Below are positions 34,654 to 44,778 of a stretch of DNA of 64,000 nt, piece after piece (the stretch's first letter is position 1; each line of letters starts with the position of its first letter). Below the pieces are notes generated by a model, which was given only the letters and a program-made list of their open reading frames with translations, was not told the origin of the DNA and ran no database searches. A program made the translations under genes and the position numbers. The stretch lies in the NCBI GenBank assembly GCA_015055945.1, contig SVHH01000001.1:186001-250000 (forward strand), given 5' to 3'. This DNA is from Clostridiales bacterium. GTDB taxonomy: Bacteria > Bacillota > Clostridia > Christensenellales > Borkfalkiaceae.

Positions 34654-35649
34654 TCAATTCTTCCAGTTTTTAGGTATAAATATTTCCGTAAAAGTTTTAA
34701 CCGCGTACACGTCGCTCATACCTGATATGTAATCGGAAAGCACGGTGTCAATTCCGTCCTTATCAAGCCTATTTCTATAAAAATCGGGTAACGCATCAGG
34801 CGTTTTCATATAGTACTCGTAAAGGGCGGTAATCATGCGGTCAGCGCGAGTTTCTTCCGTGCGAAAAGTTTTGTCGTTATATACGCGCTCAAACATAAAC
34901 GTACGAAGTTCCATAGTCGCTTCCGCAATACCCTTTTCCATTTCCACCTTATCTTTTCCGTCGCTCTCGCGCTGGATAGAAAAAAGCATGGTGTTAATTC
35001 TCTCTCTTGAAGTCTCTCCTAAAACTTCGCTTAAATGCTTAGGAATATCGTCTTTAGTAATAAACCCGCCAACGATAGCATCGTCAATATCGTGATTGAT
35101 ATACGCTATGCGGTCGGCAAGGCTAACCGCCTTACCTTCCAAGGTAATAGGACTGCATTTCAACTTGTGATTTATAATGCCATCCACGACTTCACGCGTT
35201 AAGTTTAACCCTAACCCGTCGTTTTCCAAAATATCAACAACCCTACCCGACTGAACGTTGTGTTCAAAGCCGTTGGGGTTGAGTTTGTTCAAAATTCTCT
35301 CGCCCGAGTGCCCAAAAGGCGTATGCCCTAAGTCGTGGCCTAAAGCGATTGCTTCGGTTAAATCTTCATTTAAACTTAGCGCCCTTGCAATACCGCGCGC
35401 GACTTGTGAAACGGTTAGCGTGTGCGTTAAACGAGTTCTATAATGGTCGCCTTCGGGCGAAAAGAAAACTTGAGTTTTGTTTTTTAATCTACGGAAAGCC
35501 TTGCAATGAATAATTCTATCCTTATCGCGCTGAAAATCCGTACGCATAGGGCAAGGCTCTTCTTTTCTCAATCGACCGATAGTGTCCTTTGACTTGCAAG
35601 CGTACTGCGATAAAAACATTTCTTCTTTTTTCAAAGTTTTTTCTTTCAT
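34654..35649 (-). CDS. dgt: Deoxyguanosinetriphosphate triphosphohydrolase-like protein
   Basis: HD-domain dNTP triphosphohydrolase, which cleaves dNTPs to nucleosides and tripolyphosphate. The 331 residues carry the HD signature (RLTHTLTVSQVARGIARAL; ALGHDLGHTPFGHSGE) and the downstream SLADRIAYINHDIDDA. This is the short (about 330-residue) class that precedes dnaG in Firmicutes. Substrate preference cannot be read from sequence. Confidence 0.93.
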   Translation of the reverse strand: MKEKTLKKEEMFLSQYACKSKDTIGRLRKEEPCPMRTDFQRDKDRIIHCKAFRRLKNKTQVFFSPEGDHYRTRLTHTLTVSQVARGIARALSLNEDLTEAIALGHDLGHTPFGHSGERILNKLNPNGFEHNVQSGRVVDILENDGLGLNLTREVVDGIINHKLKCSPITLEGKAVSLADRIAYINHDIDDAIVGGFITKDDIPKHLSEVLGETSRERINTMLFSIQRESDGKDKVEMEKGIAEATMELRTFMFERVYNDKTFRTEETRADRMITALYEYYMKTPDALPDFYRNRLDKDGIDTVLSDYISGMSDVYAVKTFTEIFIPKNWKN

Positions 35650-35766
35650 TTTAGCCCTCTAATTTAGATAAAAAAATTCCTACCCAGTAGTAATATGCAT
35701 TTTTTTACCAAATACCCTTTTTTTATTTTAAAATAATTAAATTATTTATATATATACTTTTAAAAT

Positions 35767-35812
35767 AGACAAAGCAGTAACGCACAATTGCACAGTAAAT
35801 ATGGCTTAAAAA
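35767..35812 (-). repeat. Probable relic of the palindromic element, between dgt and uvrA
   Basis: AGACAAAGC (35767-35775; 8 of 9 to AGACAAGGC) lies 2 bases from TAACGCACAATTGCACAGT (35778-35796; 15 of 19 to the right core of copy B). It is followed by AAATATGGCTTAAAA, also found after nfnB. The centre and outer arms are missing. Confidence 0.45.
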
Positions 35813-35813
35813 C

Positions 35814-35842
35814 AAAAAGCAGTCACTTTCGAACTGCTTTTT
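35814..35842 (-). terminator. uvrA terminator
   Basis: Stem AAAAAGCAGT (35814-35823) with ACTGCTTTTTT (35833-35843), just after the uvrA stop. Confidence 0.85.
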
Positions 35843-35845
35843 TAT

Positions 35846-38668
35846 TTATTCTTTTGATAAAATCTTTTGTAAGAACTGACCTGTGTAACTGTTTTCAACC
35901 TTAGCAACTTCTTCGGGGCTGCCGCAAGCAACAACCGTTCCGCCGCCGCTGCCGCCTTCAGGACCTAAGTCTATAATATGGTCGGCAAGTTTGATTACGT
36001 CAAGGTTGTGTTCAATTATGATAATGGTGTTTCCGCTCTCTTGCAAGCGCTGCAGAACTTGACAGAGTTTATCCACGTCGTAACTGTGTAAACCCGTAGT
36101 GGGTTCGTCCAAGATATAAAGGGTTTTGCCAGTTGCCCTTTTACTTAGTTCGGTTGCAAGTTTAACCCTTTGCGCTTCACCGCCGGAAAGCGTCGTTGAA
36201 CTTTGACCGAGTTTAATATACCCTAACCCAACTTCTTGCAAGGTTTTAATCTTGTTGTAAATGCTAGTTATGGGCTTAAAGAATTCACACGCTTCGTCAA
36301 CGGTCATATTGAGAAGGTCGCTGATGTTTTTGCCTTTATACTTAACTTGCAAAGTTTCTCTATTATAGCGCTGCCCTTTGCACACTTCGCACGGCACGTA
36401 CATATCGGGAAGGAAGTGCATTTCAATCTTAATCATGCCGTCGCCTTCGCAGTTTTCACATCTACCGCCCGCAACGTTAAATGAAAATCTACCCGATTTA
36501 TACCCGCGCTCTTTAGCGTCTGGTGTTGCAGCGAATAAATCTCTTATTGCAGAGAACACGCCCGTGTAAGTTGCAGGGTTAGAACGCGGTGTTCTACCTA
36601 TGGGCGACTGATCTATTGCAATAACCTTGTCAAAATGTTCTATACCTTGGATATCGTCCGCCTTGCCGTCACGCAGTTTTGCCTTGTTTAATCTCGATGC
36701 AAGCGCGGGGTAAACTATTTCGTTTACGAGCGAACTTTTACCGCTACCCGAAACGCCAGTTACCGCAGTTATTAACCCAACTGGGAAACACACGTCTATA
36801 TTTTGAAGGTTGTTTTGCTTTGCACCTATAACCTTTAAGCATCTTCCGTCGGGAACTTTTCTTGCGTTTGGCACTTCAATCTTTCTTCTTCCAGCCAAAT
36901 AATCACCAGTGATTGAACGCGGTTCGTTCATAATATCGTTTAGGCTACCGCAAGCAACCACTTCGCCGCCGTGAACGCCCGCCTTAGGACCAATATCCAC
37001 GATAAAATCAGCAGCGCGCATGGTGTCTACATCGTGTTCAACGACTATTAAAGTATTGCCTAAATCTCTAAGTTTTTTAAGCGTGCCGATAAGTTTTTCA
37101 TTATCCCTTTGGTGAAGCCCTATACTAGGCTCGTCTAAAATATATAAAACGCCAGTCAAACCGCTGCCGATTTGAGTTGCAAGCCTAATTCTTTGCGCTT
37201 CGCCACCCGATAAAGTAGACGCGTTTCTAGATAAGGTTAAATACCCTAAGCCCACGTCGATTAGGAAGTTAAGTCTTGCCTTAATTTCTTTAACGATAGG
37301 CTGAGCGATGAGCGCGTGCGTTTGACCGAGTTTTAACCCGTCGATAAATTTAAAAAGTTCCACAACCGACATATCGGTAAGTTCGGCAATATTTTTCCCG
37401 TTAATTTTAACTGCAAGTGCTTCCTTTTTCAAGCGTTTGCCGTGGCAAGTGTTACACGGACTAACCGTCATATATCTTTCAATTTCACTCTTAGTGTAAT
37501 CGCTTGAAGTTTCTCTATATCTTCTTGCAAGGTTAGGGATAATGCCTTCCCAAGCAGATTCATAACTACCGCTAAAAGTTCTGCTTGAATACTCAATCTT
37601 TACTTGTTCGCCGTTCGTTCCGTAAAGCAAGATATTATAAATATCTTTGGGTAAATCTTTAACGGGGGTATCGAGTGAAAATCCGTATTTTTGAGCAAGC
37701 GCGTTAAAGTAAATGTTTGCCATTTTGCCGTTGTCTAAGTTCCAACCGGTAATGGTCATTGCGCCTTCTCTTAAACTCTTATTAGGATCTCTAACGACTA
37801 ACTTTTCATCTATTTCGTTTCTAAAACCCAAGCCCGCACATTCGGGGCACGCGCCGTAAGGGTTGTTGAAAGAGAACAATCTCGGCTCAATTTCTTCAAT
37901 ACTAATTCCGCAATCGGGGCAAGAATATTTGGTTGAATAAAGGGTGCTTTCTCCCCCAACCACTTCGATAGAAACAAGCCCTTCAGCAAGTTTAATTGCC
38001 GTTTCTAAACTATCCGATAAGCGCTTTTCAATGCCTTCTTTAACGACTAATCTATCAATAACAACGCTTATATCGTGCTTTTTGTTTTTATCAAGTTTAA
38101 TATCTTCATCCAGAGTGTAAACTACGCCGTCCACTTGAACACGCGCAAATCCACTCTTTTTATAACTTTCAAAGTTCTTGGTATATTCACCCTTTTTACC
38201 ACGAACGACAGGGGCGTTCACCAAAATTTTACTGCCTTCTGGCAGTTGCATAACCTTATCTGCAATTTGGTCTACCGTTTGGCGTGAAATTTCCATACCG
38301 CAATTAGGACAGTGCGGAATACCCACCCTTGCAAAAAGCAAGCGGAAATAATCGTAAATTTCCGTTACCGTACCAACGGTTGAACGCGGGTTGTGTGAAG
38401 TGGTTTTTTGGTCGATTGATATTGCAGGCGACAAGCCTTCAATAAGTTCCACGTCAGGCTTTTCCATCTGCCCTAAAAACATACGAGCGTAACTGGATAA
38501 ACTCTCAACGTATCTTCTTTGACCTTCAGCGTAAATGGTATCGAACGCAAGCGTACTTTTACCGCTGCCCGAAAGCCCCGTGAAAACTACTAACTTATCG
38601 CGGGGTATTGTCAAATCAATATTTTTAAGATTATTCTCTTTTGCGCCTTTAATTCTTAAATAATCCAT
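35846..38668 (-). CDS. uvrA: Excinuclease ABC subunit A
   Basis: Damage-recognition ATPase of nucleotide excision repair. The 940 residues contain two ABC ATPase modules (Walker [13 protein letters not shown] and [11 protein letters not shown]; two LSGGEAQR signatures), zinc motifs ([18 protein letters not shown]...[12 protein letters not shown]...CEVC) and the UvrB-binding region. Length is standard. It begins 2 bases after the uvrB stop. Confidence 0.98.
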   Translation of the reverse strand: MDYLRIKGAKENNLKNIDLTIPRDKLVVFTGLSGSGKSTLAFDTIYAEGQRRYVESLSSYARMFLGQMEKPDVELIEGLSPAISIDQKTTSHNPRSTVGTVTEIYDYFRLLFARVGIPHCPNCGMEISRQTVDQIADKVMQLPEGSKILVNAPVVRGKKGEYTKNFESYKKSGFARVQVDGVVYTLDEDIKLDKNKKHDISVVIDRLVVKEGIEKRLSDSLETAIKLAEGLVSIEVVGGESTLYSTKYSCPDCGISIEEIEPRLFSFNNPYGACPECAGLGFRNEIDEKLVVRDPNKSLREGAMTITGWNLDNGKMANIYFNALAQKYGFSLDTPVKDLPKDIYNILLYGTNGEQVKIEYSSRTFSGSYESAWEGIIPNLARRYRETSSDYTKSEIERYMTVSPCNTCHGKRLKKEALAVKINGKNIAELTDMSVVELFKFIDGLKLGQTHALIAQPIVKEIKARLNFLIDVGLGYLTLSRNASTLSGGEAQRIRLATQIGSGLTGVLYILDEPSIGLHQRDNEKLIGTLKKLRDLGNTLIVVEHDVDTMRAADFIVDIGPKAGVHGGEVVACGSLNDIMNEPRSITGDYLAGRRKIEVPNARKVPDGRCLKVIGAKQNNLQNIDVCFPVGLITAVTGVSGSGKSSLVNEIVYPALASRLNKAKLRDGKADDIQGIEHFDKVIAIDQSPIGRTPRSNPATYTGVFSAIRDLFAATPDAKERGYKSGRFSFNVAGGRCENCEGDGMIKIEMHFLPDMYVPCEVCKGQRYNRETLQVKYKGKNISDLLNMTVDEACEFFKPITSIYNKIKTLQEVGLGYIKLGQSSTTLSGGEAQRVKLATELSKRATGKTLYILDEPTTGLHSYDVDKLCQVLQRLQESGNTIIIIEHNLDVIKLADHIIDLGPEGGSGGGTVVACGSPEEVAKVENSYTGQFLQKILSKE

Positions 38669-38670
38669 AA

Positions 38671-40632
38671 TTACTTTCTCATTTTCATCTTTAACTTAGC
38701 AATAGTATCCCTAATTTCAATACATTTTTCAAAATCAAGGTTAGCAGACGCAATCTTCATAAGCGCCTTTAACTTTTCAATTTCATCGGGGATATCTTGT
38801 TTTTTAACGTCTTTGGTTCTATCCGTTTTCTTAGTAATTTCCAAAGTATTTACTATATCTTTAACGATAGTCTTTGGAACGATGCCGTGCTCTTTATTAT
38901 AATCGCCTTGAATTTTTCTACGGCGGTTGGTTTCGTCTATTGCGCGCTGCATACTGCCCGTGATATTATCGGCGTACATAATAACCCTACCTTCAGCGTT
39001 ACGCGCCGCTCTACCTATCGTTTGAATAAGCGAAGTTTCGCTGCGCAAAAAGCCTTCCTTATCAGCGTCAAGTATAGCAACTAATTTTACTTCTGGAAGG
39101 TCTAACCCTTCACGAAGTAGGTTAATACCGCAAAGCACGTCAAACTCGCCGCCGCGAAGTGCGGAAACTATTTCAATACGCTCCATAGTGTCGATATCGC
39201 TGTGCATATAGCGCACTCTTACACCGTTTTCTTTTAAGTATTCGGTTAAACTTTCCGCCATTTTTTTGGTGAGAGTCGTGATTAAAACTCTACCCTTTTC
39301 AGCAGTAACCTTATTTATTTCAATAAGCAAATCGTCGATTTGGTTTTTTGTGGGTTTTACGGTAATTTCGGGGTCGATGAGTCCAGTCGGGCGGATGAGT
39401 TGTTCAACCACTTGCCCCGCTTGAGATAATTCATATTTTGCGGGGGTTGCTGAAACGCATATAAGTTGCCCTACCCTTGCATCAAATTCTTCAAAGGTAA
39501 GTGGGCGGTTATCAAAAGCCGACTTTAATCTAAAACCGTACTCTACTAAATTTTCCTTCCTAGACCTATCGCCGTTATACATTGCGCCGATTTGCGGAAT
39601 AGTCATGTGTGATTCATCGATAAAGGTTATAAAATCGTTTGGAAAATAATCAAGCAAAGTAAATGGCGGCTGTCCTATTTCTCTACCGTCAAAATAACGA
39701 CTGTAATTTTCTATGCCGCGGCAAAACCCTATCTCTTTAATCATCTCTAAATCGTAATCAGTACGCTGTTTTAAGCGTTGACCTTCGATAAGTTTACCCG
39801 CATCGTTCATAAAACGAACTTCGTCGTCGCGGTCGCGCTCAATAGCGGCAACGGCGTTATTGAGTTTTTCTTGCGCAACGGCGTAATGGCTTGCGGGGAA
39901 AATAACCGCGTGTTTAAGTTCGGAAATAACCCTACCTGAAATAAACTCCACTTCACAAATTCTATCAATCGTGTCCCCAAAAAACTCAACACGTATTATG
40001 ATTTCCGTGTTAGACGACGGGAAAATATCCACAACGTCCCCACGAACTCTAAACGATGAGCGTGAAAAATCTACGTCCCTACGAGTGTACTGAATAGCAA
40101 CTAATTTACGCATAAGTTCATCGCGTGAAATATCGTCGTCGGGGCGGAGAGATACTGCTAAGCGGTAATATTCTTCGGGCGCACCCAACCCGTAAATGCA
40201 CGAAACGGAAGCCACCACGACAGTATCCGTGCGCTCGGAAAGAGAGCAAGTTGCCGCATGGCGAAGTTTATCTATTTCATCGTTGATTGCAAGGTCCTTT
40301 TCTATGTAAGTATCCGTGCTTGGAATATAGGCTTCGGGCTGATAATAATCGTAATACGAAACGAAAAATTCCACTCTGTTTTCGGGGAAAAATTCTCTAA
40401 ACTCGTTGCACAGTTGTGCTGCAAGCGTTTTGTTATGCGCAATAACTAGCGCGGGGCGATTAACCTTTGCGATAACGTTAGCCATGGTAAAAGTTTTACC
40501 AGAACCAGTAACGCCCAAAAGGACCTGCGTACGCAAACCGTCACGCAAGCCGTCAACGAGTTTTTCAATAGCCTGCGGCTGATCGCCAGTAGGCTTGAAA
40601 ACTGATTTGAGTTTAAAATCCCTTTTTTCCAT
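38671..40632 (-). CDS. uvrB: Excinuclease ABC subunit B
   Basis: Helicase-like damage-verification subunit that loads UvrC. From ATG 40632 it is 653 residues: Walker [11 protein letters not shown], the beta-hairpin region ([15 protein letters not shown]), helicase motifs including DESH, and the C-terminal UVR motif ([22 protein letters not shown]). The frame is open to 40701 through the preceding gene, but family alignment favours ATG 40632. The ribosome-binding site (AAAGG, about 13 bases off) is weak, so coupling with the preceding gene, which ends at 40635, is likely. Confidence 0.97.
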   Translation of the reverse strand: MEKRDFKLKSVFKPTGDQPQAIEKLVDGLRDGLRTQVLLGVTGSGKTFTMANVIAKVNRPALVIAHNKTLAAQLCNEFREFFPENRVEFFVSYYDYYQPEAYIPSTDTYIEKDLAINDEIDKLRHAATCSLSERTDTVVVASVSCIYGLGAPEEYYRLAVSLRPDDDISRDELMRKLVAIQYTRRDVDFSRSSFRVRGDVVDIFPSSNTEIIIRVEFFGDTIDRICEVEFISGRVISELKHAVIFPASHYAVAQEKLNNAVAAIERDRDDEVRFMNDAGKLIEGQRLKQRTDYDLEMIKEIGFCRGIENYSRYFDGREIGQPPFTLLDYFPNDFITFIDESHMTIPQIGAMYNGDRSRKENLVEYGFRLKSAFDNRPLTFEEFDARVGQLICVSATPAKYELSQAGQVVEQLIRPTGLIDPEITVKPTKNQIDDLLIEINKVTAEKGRVLITTLTKKMAESLTEYLKENGVRVRYMHSDIDTMERIEIVSALRGGEFDVLCGINLLREGLDLPEVKLVAILDADKEGFLRSETSLIQTIGRAARNAEGRVIMYADNITGSMQRAIDETNRRRKIQGDYNKEHGIVPKTIVKDIVNTLEITKKTDRTKDVKKQDIPDEIEKLKALMKIASANLDFEKCIEIRDTIAKLKMKMRK

Positions 40633-40634
40633 AG

Positions 40635-40985
40635 TTAAAAAATCGCCTTTAAAATTAGCCCTATAATAAAACTGACAAACGCCAAAACGATAGTAACGCA
40701 CAAGCGAAACACAAGCGTTCGTTTCATAACTTTTAAGTTTCTTAAATACCCTTTACCCTTTTCTAAAAGGGTTACGCAATAAACCGTTTCACCGCGGCGG
40801 TCAGAGTATATTAAGTCAAAATATCCGTCCGAAGATAAGTCTTGCATAATCTTTTCAACACCGCTCTCAGTAACCTTGCCGTCTATCAACTTAACAAGGT
40901 CCGTGGGGCTTATCAAAATCGCACTCTTATCCTTGCACTCGGAAAACAGCGCAAGCATAACCTTACTCTCTACCCTATTTAACAT
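40635..40985 (-). CDS. Small winged-helix-like protein with C-terminal membrane anchor
   Basis: A 116-residue protein, family not recognised. The first about 80 residues read as a winged helix ([14 protein letters not shown]...SPTDLVKLI...[33 protein letters not shown] quoted in parts), ending in a beta wing; the last about 25 residues are one transmembrane helix. ATG 40985 is chosen over GTG 40991 for spacing to GGTAGG. It overlaps the preceding, similarly built gene by 11 bases and is followed 2 bases later by uvrB, so all four genes form one operon. A membrane-tethered DNA-binding protein is inferred. Confidence 0.6.
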   Translation of the reverse strand: MLNRVESKVMLALFSECKDKSAILISPTDLVKLIDGKVTESGVEKIMQDLSSDGYFDLIYSDRRGETVYCVTLLEKGKGYLRNLKVMKRTLVFRLCVTIVLAFVSFIIGLILKAIF

Positions 40986-41361
40986 AACCACCTACCGTAA
41001 GCGTGATTATTAAATAGATAATAGCGGCAATAATTCCACCGATAAGCGCACCTAAAAACGAGTAAATAAAGTACTTTTTATTAAGCCTTGCCTTTTCAAT
41101 TTCTTCATCGAGTTTATTTTCAAAAACAAGCCTACCTTTAGTCAAGGGGCACAAGCAAATTTCTAAGTCGTCTTGATATTTTACGCTTATATATTCGTGG
41201 TCGCAAAGCGTATTAATGCACTCAAAAAACGCCGAGTTATCCACCCCTAAATGCGCGGGGATAGATAAAAGCAAATCTTCGACCGAAAACACTTTATAGT
41301 TAGAGTTTTGGCACTCTTTATTTATCGCATCAAGCACGGCAAAACATCTTTTATCTATCAC
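40975..41361 (-). CDS. Second winged-helix-like, C-terminally membrane-anchored protein
   Basis: A 128-residue protein with the same plan as its neighbour: N-terminal helix-turn-helix-like part (FAVLDAINKECQ...SVEDLLLSIPAHL...SAFFECINTLCDHEYISVKY) with a wing (DLEICLCPLTKGRLV), a charged linker and one transmembrane helix (about 95-122). GTG 41361 follows AGGGGGAAGAT; the overlapping ATG reads straight into TGA. It is first in the operon with the other small protein, uvrB and uvrA. The pair looks like an ancient duplication, judged by layout only. Confidence 0.6.
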   Translation of the reverse strand: MIDKRCFAVLDAINKECQNSNYKVFSVEDLLLSIPAHLGVDNSAFFECINTLCDHEYISVKYQDDLEICLCPLTKGRLVFENKLDEEIEKARLNKKYFIYSFLGALIGGIIAAIIYLIITLTVGGYVK

Positions 41362-41428
41362 ATCTTCCCCCTACCCATTATTTTTGGCGTTTATAAGTGG
41401 GGTTATACATTTTGCTTTGCTTTTTATC

Positions 41429-41457
41429 ATTTTAACACAAAACTTGTATAATTACAA
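41429..41457 (-). promoter_or_regulatory. Promoter of the winged-helix pair-uvrB-uvrA operon
   Basis: TTGTAA (41457-41452), 17-base spacer, TAAAAT (41434-41429). I see no GAAC-N4-GTTC LexA-type box near it. Confidence 0.7.
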
Positions 41458-41523
41458 GATTTAGCGCGGCATTTAGAAATCTTTTTTCACTCGGCTACCT
41501 ATCATTAAATTTAAAATAAACTG

Positions 41524-41552
41524 TTTACTTATTAGTTTTTTTGTGCTAAAAT
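41524..41552 (+). promoter_or_regulatory. Promoter of the GDPD gene
   Basis: TTTACT (41524-41529), 17-base spacer, TAAAAT (41547-41552). Confidence 0.65.
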
Positions 41553-41588
41553 AAGTGTCATAAAGTGAATTTATTAGGAGTTACTTTT

Positions 41589-42314
41589 ATGAAACCCGAA
41601 TATAAAAACTTTGTAAACTACGCACATAGGGGCGCAAGCGAATACGCACCTGAAAATACTCTTTTATCATTTTACTTGGGGCTTTATATGGGCGCAAACG
41701 GCATTGAAACGGACGTACAATTGACAAAAGATAACGTTTTAGTTTTATTCCACGATGAAACCTTGACCAGAGTTACTGGCGAGCAAGGTAAAATTTGTGA
41801 TTACACTTTGGCTGAGTTGAAAGAATTTTTTGTAAAAAAGAACGATTTAACCGATAAAATCATTACTTTTGAAGACTTTCTAGTGCACTTTGCACATAAG
41901 GACTTAACTTTTGCAATAGAACTTAAAGGCGATAATACCGCCGCACCTACTGCCGACCTTTTGAGAAAGTACGATATGCTCGATAAAACTATCGTAACTT
42001 CATTCAAATTCAAAGAACTAGTTGACTTAAAATCTTACGCGCCCGAATTTAGAGCGGGTTACCTTGCGTTAGAAGAAATTGACGACGCGCTTTTACAAAA
42101 GATGAAGGCGCACGATATTGCTGAACTCTGCCCGAGAGCGACCGTTATCACTAAAGAAAAGGTTAAAGAGTGGAATAAAAAAGGCTTTGAAGTGCGCGCG
42201 TGGGGCGTTTCTAACACCGATATTATGAAAGCGGTTTTCGACACTGGTATTAACGGTATGACCGTAAACTTCCCCGACAAACTCACTGAATATTATAAGG
42301 AAATCAACGGATAA
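41589..42314 (+). CDS. Glycerophosphodiester phosphodiesterase
   Basis: Hydrolyses glycerophosphodiesters to sn-glycerol 3-phosphate and an alcohol. From ATG 41589 it is 241 residues with the GDPD signature AHRGASEYAPENT, the acidic pair ETDVQLTKD and HDETLTRVTG, and the late WGVSNTD strand. No signal peptide, so it is cytoplasmic. The frame opens at 41565, but TAGGAG is 9 bases before ATG 41589. The thioesterase gene follows with no gap. Confidence 0.92.
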   Translation: MKPEYKNFVNYAHRGASEYAPENTLLSFYLGLYMGANGIETDVQLTKDNVLVLFHDETLTRVTGEQGKICDYTLAELKEFFVKKNDLTDKIITFEDFLVHFAHKDLTFAIELKGDNTAAPTADLLRKYDMLDKTIVTSFKFKELVDLKSYAPEFRAGYLALEEIDDALLQKMKAHDIAELCPRATVITKEKVKEWNKKGFEVRAWGVSNTDIMKAVFDTGINGMTVNFPDKLTEYYKEING

Positions 42315-42827
42315 ATGAAAGTATTAAAAACACAAAGAAACAGCAAACACTGTTTAATTTGCGGTATGGAAAACCCTTTGGGACTGCACGCCCCCTTTTA
42401 CGAACTTGAAGATAATTCGCTCGCGAGCGTTTTTACCTTCCGTAGCGAACATCAAAGTTACCCCGACCGCACACACGGCGGCATGGTTGCAACGCTCCTT
42501 GATGAACTTATGGGCAGAACGCTTTGGATAAAAGAGCCGGAAATGTTCGGCGTAACAACTTCTATGTCGATTAAATACCGCAAGCCCACGCCTTACGGCG
42601 TTAAATTAAAGGCGCGCGCGTATATGACTTTTAACTCGGCACGCGGTTTTTCAGCCGTTGGCGAAGTTTTTGATATGGACAATAACCTTTTAGTTCAAGG
42701 CGAAGCAAAGTATTTTAAAATTCCGTTCAAAATGGCGTTTAGCGAAGAAACTTCTTATCATGAAGAAATGTGCTATCAAATGCCTATGGATATAGAAAAT
42801 ATCGACTTCCCAGAAATTAAAAAATAA
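42315..42827 (+). CDS. PaaI-family (hotdog fold) thioesterase
   Basis: A 170-residue hotdog-fold protein that probably hydrolyses an acyl-CoA or similar thioester. The core motif is HGGMVATLLDELMG with the catalytic Asp/Glu, preceded by CLICGMENPLGLHA, a small Cys pair seen in this subgroup. ATG 42315 follows the GDPD stop directly (TAAATG), so translation is coupled. The substrate is unknown. Confidence 0.85.
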   Translation: MKVLKTQRNSKHCLICGMENPLGLHAPFYELEDNSLASVFTFRSEHQSYPDRTHGGMVATLLDELMGRTLWIKEPEMFGVTTSMSIKYRKPTPYGVKLKARAYMTFNSARGFSAVGEVFDMDNNLLVQGEAKYFKIPFKMAFSEETSYHEEMCYQMPMDIENIDFPEIKK

Positions 42828-42860
42828 CCTAATTAAAAGCCTAATTCCCCCTTTTTTAGT

Positions 42861-42890
42861 AACAATTATAGTAGTCATTTTCATACTATA
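42861..42890 (+). promoter_or_regulatory. Sigma-K/sigma-E-like promoter of the collagen gene
   Basis: AACA (42861-42864), 17-base spacer, CATACTATA (42882-42890). This fits the mother-cell sigma-K pattern (AC, 16-17 bases, CATANNNTA). No sigma-A promoter is evident. Confidence 0.5.
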
Positions 42891-42923
42891 TACCGTACCA
42901 CAAAAGGAGGAATTTTTTTATAT

Positions 42924-43727
42924 ATGTGCTGTTTTTTCGGCAATAATCAATGCAATTGTAATCGCAATCGCAACTGTGGTCCTGTTGTAATACGCGGTCC
43001 TATCGGACCTACTGGCGCTACTGGTGCAAGGGGTCCGATTGGTCCTCAAGGTCCCGTAGGTCCTGCCGGCCCACAAGGCCCGCAAGGTTTACCCGGCGCA
43101 ACTGGTGCTACTGGTCCTGCTGGCCCTATCGGTGCGACTGGCGCAACCGGTCCGCAAGGTCCTGTTGGCCCGATTGGCCCCGCTGGTCCGCAAGGTGAAG
43201 TAGGCGCTACTGGTCCGACTGGTCCGCAAGGTCCCGTTGGCCCGATTGGCCCCGCTGGTCCGCAAGGTGAAGTAGGCGCTACTGGTGCAACTGGCGCAAC
43301 CGGTCCGCAAGGTCCTGTTGGTCCCGCTGGTCCGCAAGGCCCTGCTGGATTAGGCGATGCCTTATACGCAAGTTCTGGTGCGGAAGTAGTTGCCGCAGGG
43401 GCGATTATACCCTTGACCGAAACTTCTTCAACCCCTGATACCACAGTTACCGTAGCGAACGATGAAATAGTGTTAAACGATGCGGGCACTTACCTTGTTT
43501 CTTATTATTCGTCCGGCTCTGTACCGACTGGCGAAATGAGTACCACGCTATACCTTAACGGCAGCGCGCTTACTGGAGAAACGATAGTTCAATCTAACAG
43601 TGCGGGTGCAGCAGGTAAAACCATAGTTTTAACCGCTGCCGCTGGCGATACTTTATCCATCTACAACACTTCACCCGAAGAAATGACTTTATCTGGCGCA
43701 TCGATTACCGTTGTAAAACTGGTATAA
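42924..43727 (+). CDS. Collagen-like (BclA-type) surface protein
   Basis: A 267-residue protein in three parts: a short Cys/Asn-rich head ([15 protein letters not shown], residues 1-24), 39 uninterrupted Gly-X-Y triplets (25-141, mostly [12 protein letters not shown]), and a beta-rich C-terminal domain (about 145-267) like the TNF-like trimerisation domain of BclA exosporium filaments. No signal peptide is seen, as in spore-coat proteins, which are deposited by the mother cell. GGAGG lies 13 bases before the ATG. It has its own sporulation-like promoter and a terminator. A spore-surface role is inferred. Confidence 0.85.
   Translation: MCCFFGNNQCNCNRNRNCGPVVIRGPIGPTGATGARGPIGPQGPVGPAGPQGPQGLPGATGATGPAGPIGATGATGPQGPVGPIGPAGPQGEVGATGPTGPQGPVGPIGPAGPQGEVGATGATGATGPQGPVGPAGPQGPAGLGDALYASSGAEVVAAGAIIPLTETSSTPDTTVTVANDEIVLNDAGTYLVSYYSSGSVPTGEMSTTLYLNGSALTGETIVQSNSAGAAGKTIVLTAAAGDTLSIYNTSPEEMTLSGASITVVKLV
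43133..43291 (+). repeat. 72-base internal duplication in the collagen coding region
   Basis: The peptide block [21 protein letters not shown] occurs twice, 8 triplets (72 bases) apart, with near-identical DNA (GGTCCGCAAGGTGAAGTAGG in both). It is a slippage/unequal-crossover-prone tract. Confidence 0.8.
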
Positions 43728-43742
43728 TTTCTTTTTTTTGGC

Positions 43743-43777
43743 AAAACAGCCACGCTCAAAAAGCGTGGCTGTTTTTA
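43743..43777. terminator. Bidirectional terminator after the collagen gene
   Basis: Perfect 14-base stem AAAACAGCCACGCT (43743-43756) with its complement (43762-43775) and T-rich flanks on both strands. Confidence 0.9.
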
Positions 43778-43783
43778 TATTAT

Positions 43784-44773
43784 TTATGCGGCTGTCTTAA
43801 CTTTATATTTTCCTTCACCTAACGCGGTTACCGATATAGTTCCGCTAACGTCAGTTCTGTAGACGTTTATTAAAGGATTTACTAGATATAATCTATTTAA
43901 AACTTGCATTGAGGGGTGTCCGTAAAAGTTGTTTCCGCCAACAGAAATAATGGCGTTTATAGGGCGAATTTGCATTAAGAATTCATCGCAACTCGAACTA
44001 TCTGCGCCGTGATGCGCAACTTTTAGAAAATCTATATTATTTAAATCAACGCTTATATTGTAATAATCGTGATGAAATTTTAACATTTGAAGACTATTTA
44101 GCATTTTTATTTCTTGCGTGCTCGTTAAGTCGCCAGTAAGCAAGCATCTAACTCCTTGCGCTTCTATATAGATAACCGAAGATAAAGCGTTTGCTTGCGT
44201 ATCGGTTGGCGTTTGCGCCGAGTTAAAATCTCTATACGCACTTCCGTTAATTGCTTTAGGCTGTGGTGCTAAAAACACTACGTTATAATCACTACCTTGA
44301 ATAATATCGTAACAATCACTTCTGTTTACGGAAATATTATTGTTACGAATATAAAATTCAGCGGCTTTGTAATGAGAATATAAATTGAAATGCCCTTCGT
44401 AAATATCGGGTAAATACGCTGTACCTATGTTAAAACTACTCATAATTTTAACAGCGTTTCCAACGTGGTCGCCGTCGGGATGCGTAAGTACAAAATAATC
44501 AATGGTGTCTACATTTGCACCCTTAATAAACTTTATAATTTTATTCGCAATATTTTCATCGTTAGGTCCGCAATCAACAAGCATAGTTTTACCATCAGAA
44601 AAACGCGCAAAAATACAGTCGCCTTGCCCAACGTCAATAAAGTGTATGGAAAAAGTGTTTTCTTCCACTTTAACTTCTTCACCTTCATCGGTCGGCTGAC
44701 TGCATCCACACATAAAAATTGCGGCTAAAAAAGCCGCAACAAGAATTAAACTCACTTTTCTTTTGTAAAACAT
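43784..44773 (-). CDS. ComEC/Rec2-like MBL-fold lipoprotein hydrolase
   Basis: A 329-residue exported metallo-beta-lactamase-fold protein. A signal peptide ends in a lipobox-like FMCGC (Cys about residue 24). The MBL core has HFIDVGQGDCIF, THPDGDHVGN, LTGDLT and VAHHGADSS, the ComEC-type variant with DGDH. It lacks the ComEC channel domain, so it is a stand-alone surface hydrolase, perhaps nuclease or phosphodiesterase. It is the last of three minus-strand genes with the patatin and the small multidrug-export family gene. Confidence 0.85.
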   Translation of the reverse strand: MFYKRKVSLILVAAFLAAIFMCGCSQPTDEGEEVKVEENTFSIHFIDVGQGDCIFARFSDGKTMLVDCGPNDENIANKIIKFIKGANVDTIDYFVLTHPDGDHVGNAVKIMSSFNIGTAYLPDIYEGHFNLYSHYKAAEFYIRNNNISVNRSDCYDIIQGSDYNVVFLAPQPKAINGSAYRDFNSAQTPTDTQANALSSVIYIEAQGVRCLLTGDLTSTQEIKMLNSLQMLKFHHDYYNISVDLNNIDFLKVAHHGADSSSCDEFLMQIRPINAIISVGGNNFYGHPSMQVLNRLYLVNPLINVYRTDVSGTISVTALGEGKYKVKTAA

Positions 44774-44778
44774 TCTTT

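Noticed and set aside
41362..41460. LexA-type SOS box for uvrBA
   Set aside because: I found no GAAC-N4-GTTC or close variant in the promoter region; likewise none before recA.
42996..43346. Regular repeats that could suggest a CRISPR or tandem array
   Set aside because: The period is 9 bases and its multiples within a coding frame (Gly-X-Y triplets), with no spacers.
43046..43489. A 147-codon minus-strand open frame rich in Pro/Gly/Ala
   Set aside because: It mirrors the Gly-X-Y repeat of the collagen gene; the periodic DNA keeps several frames open.
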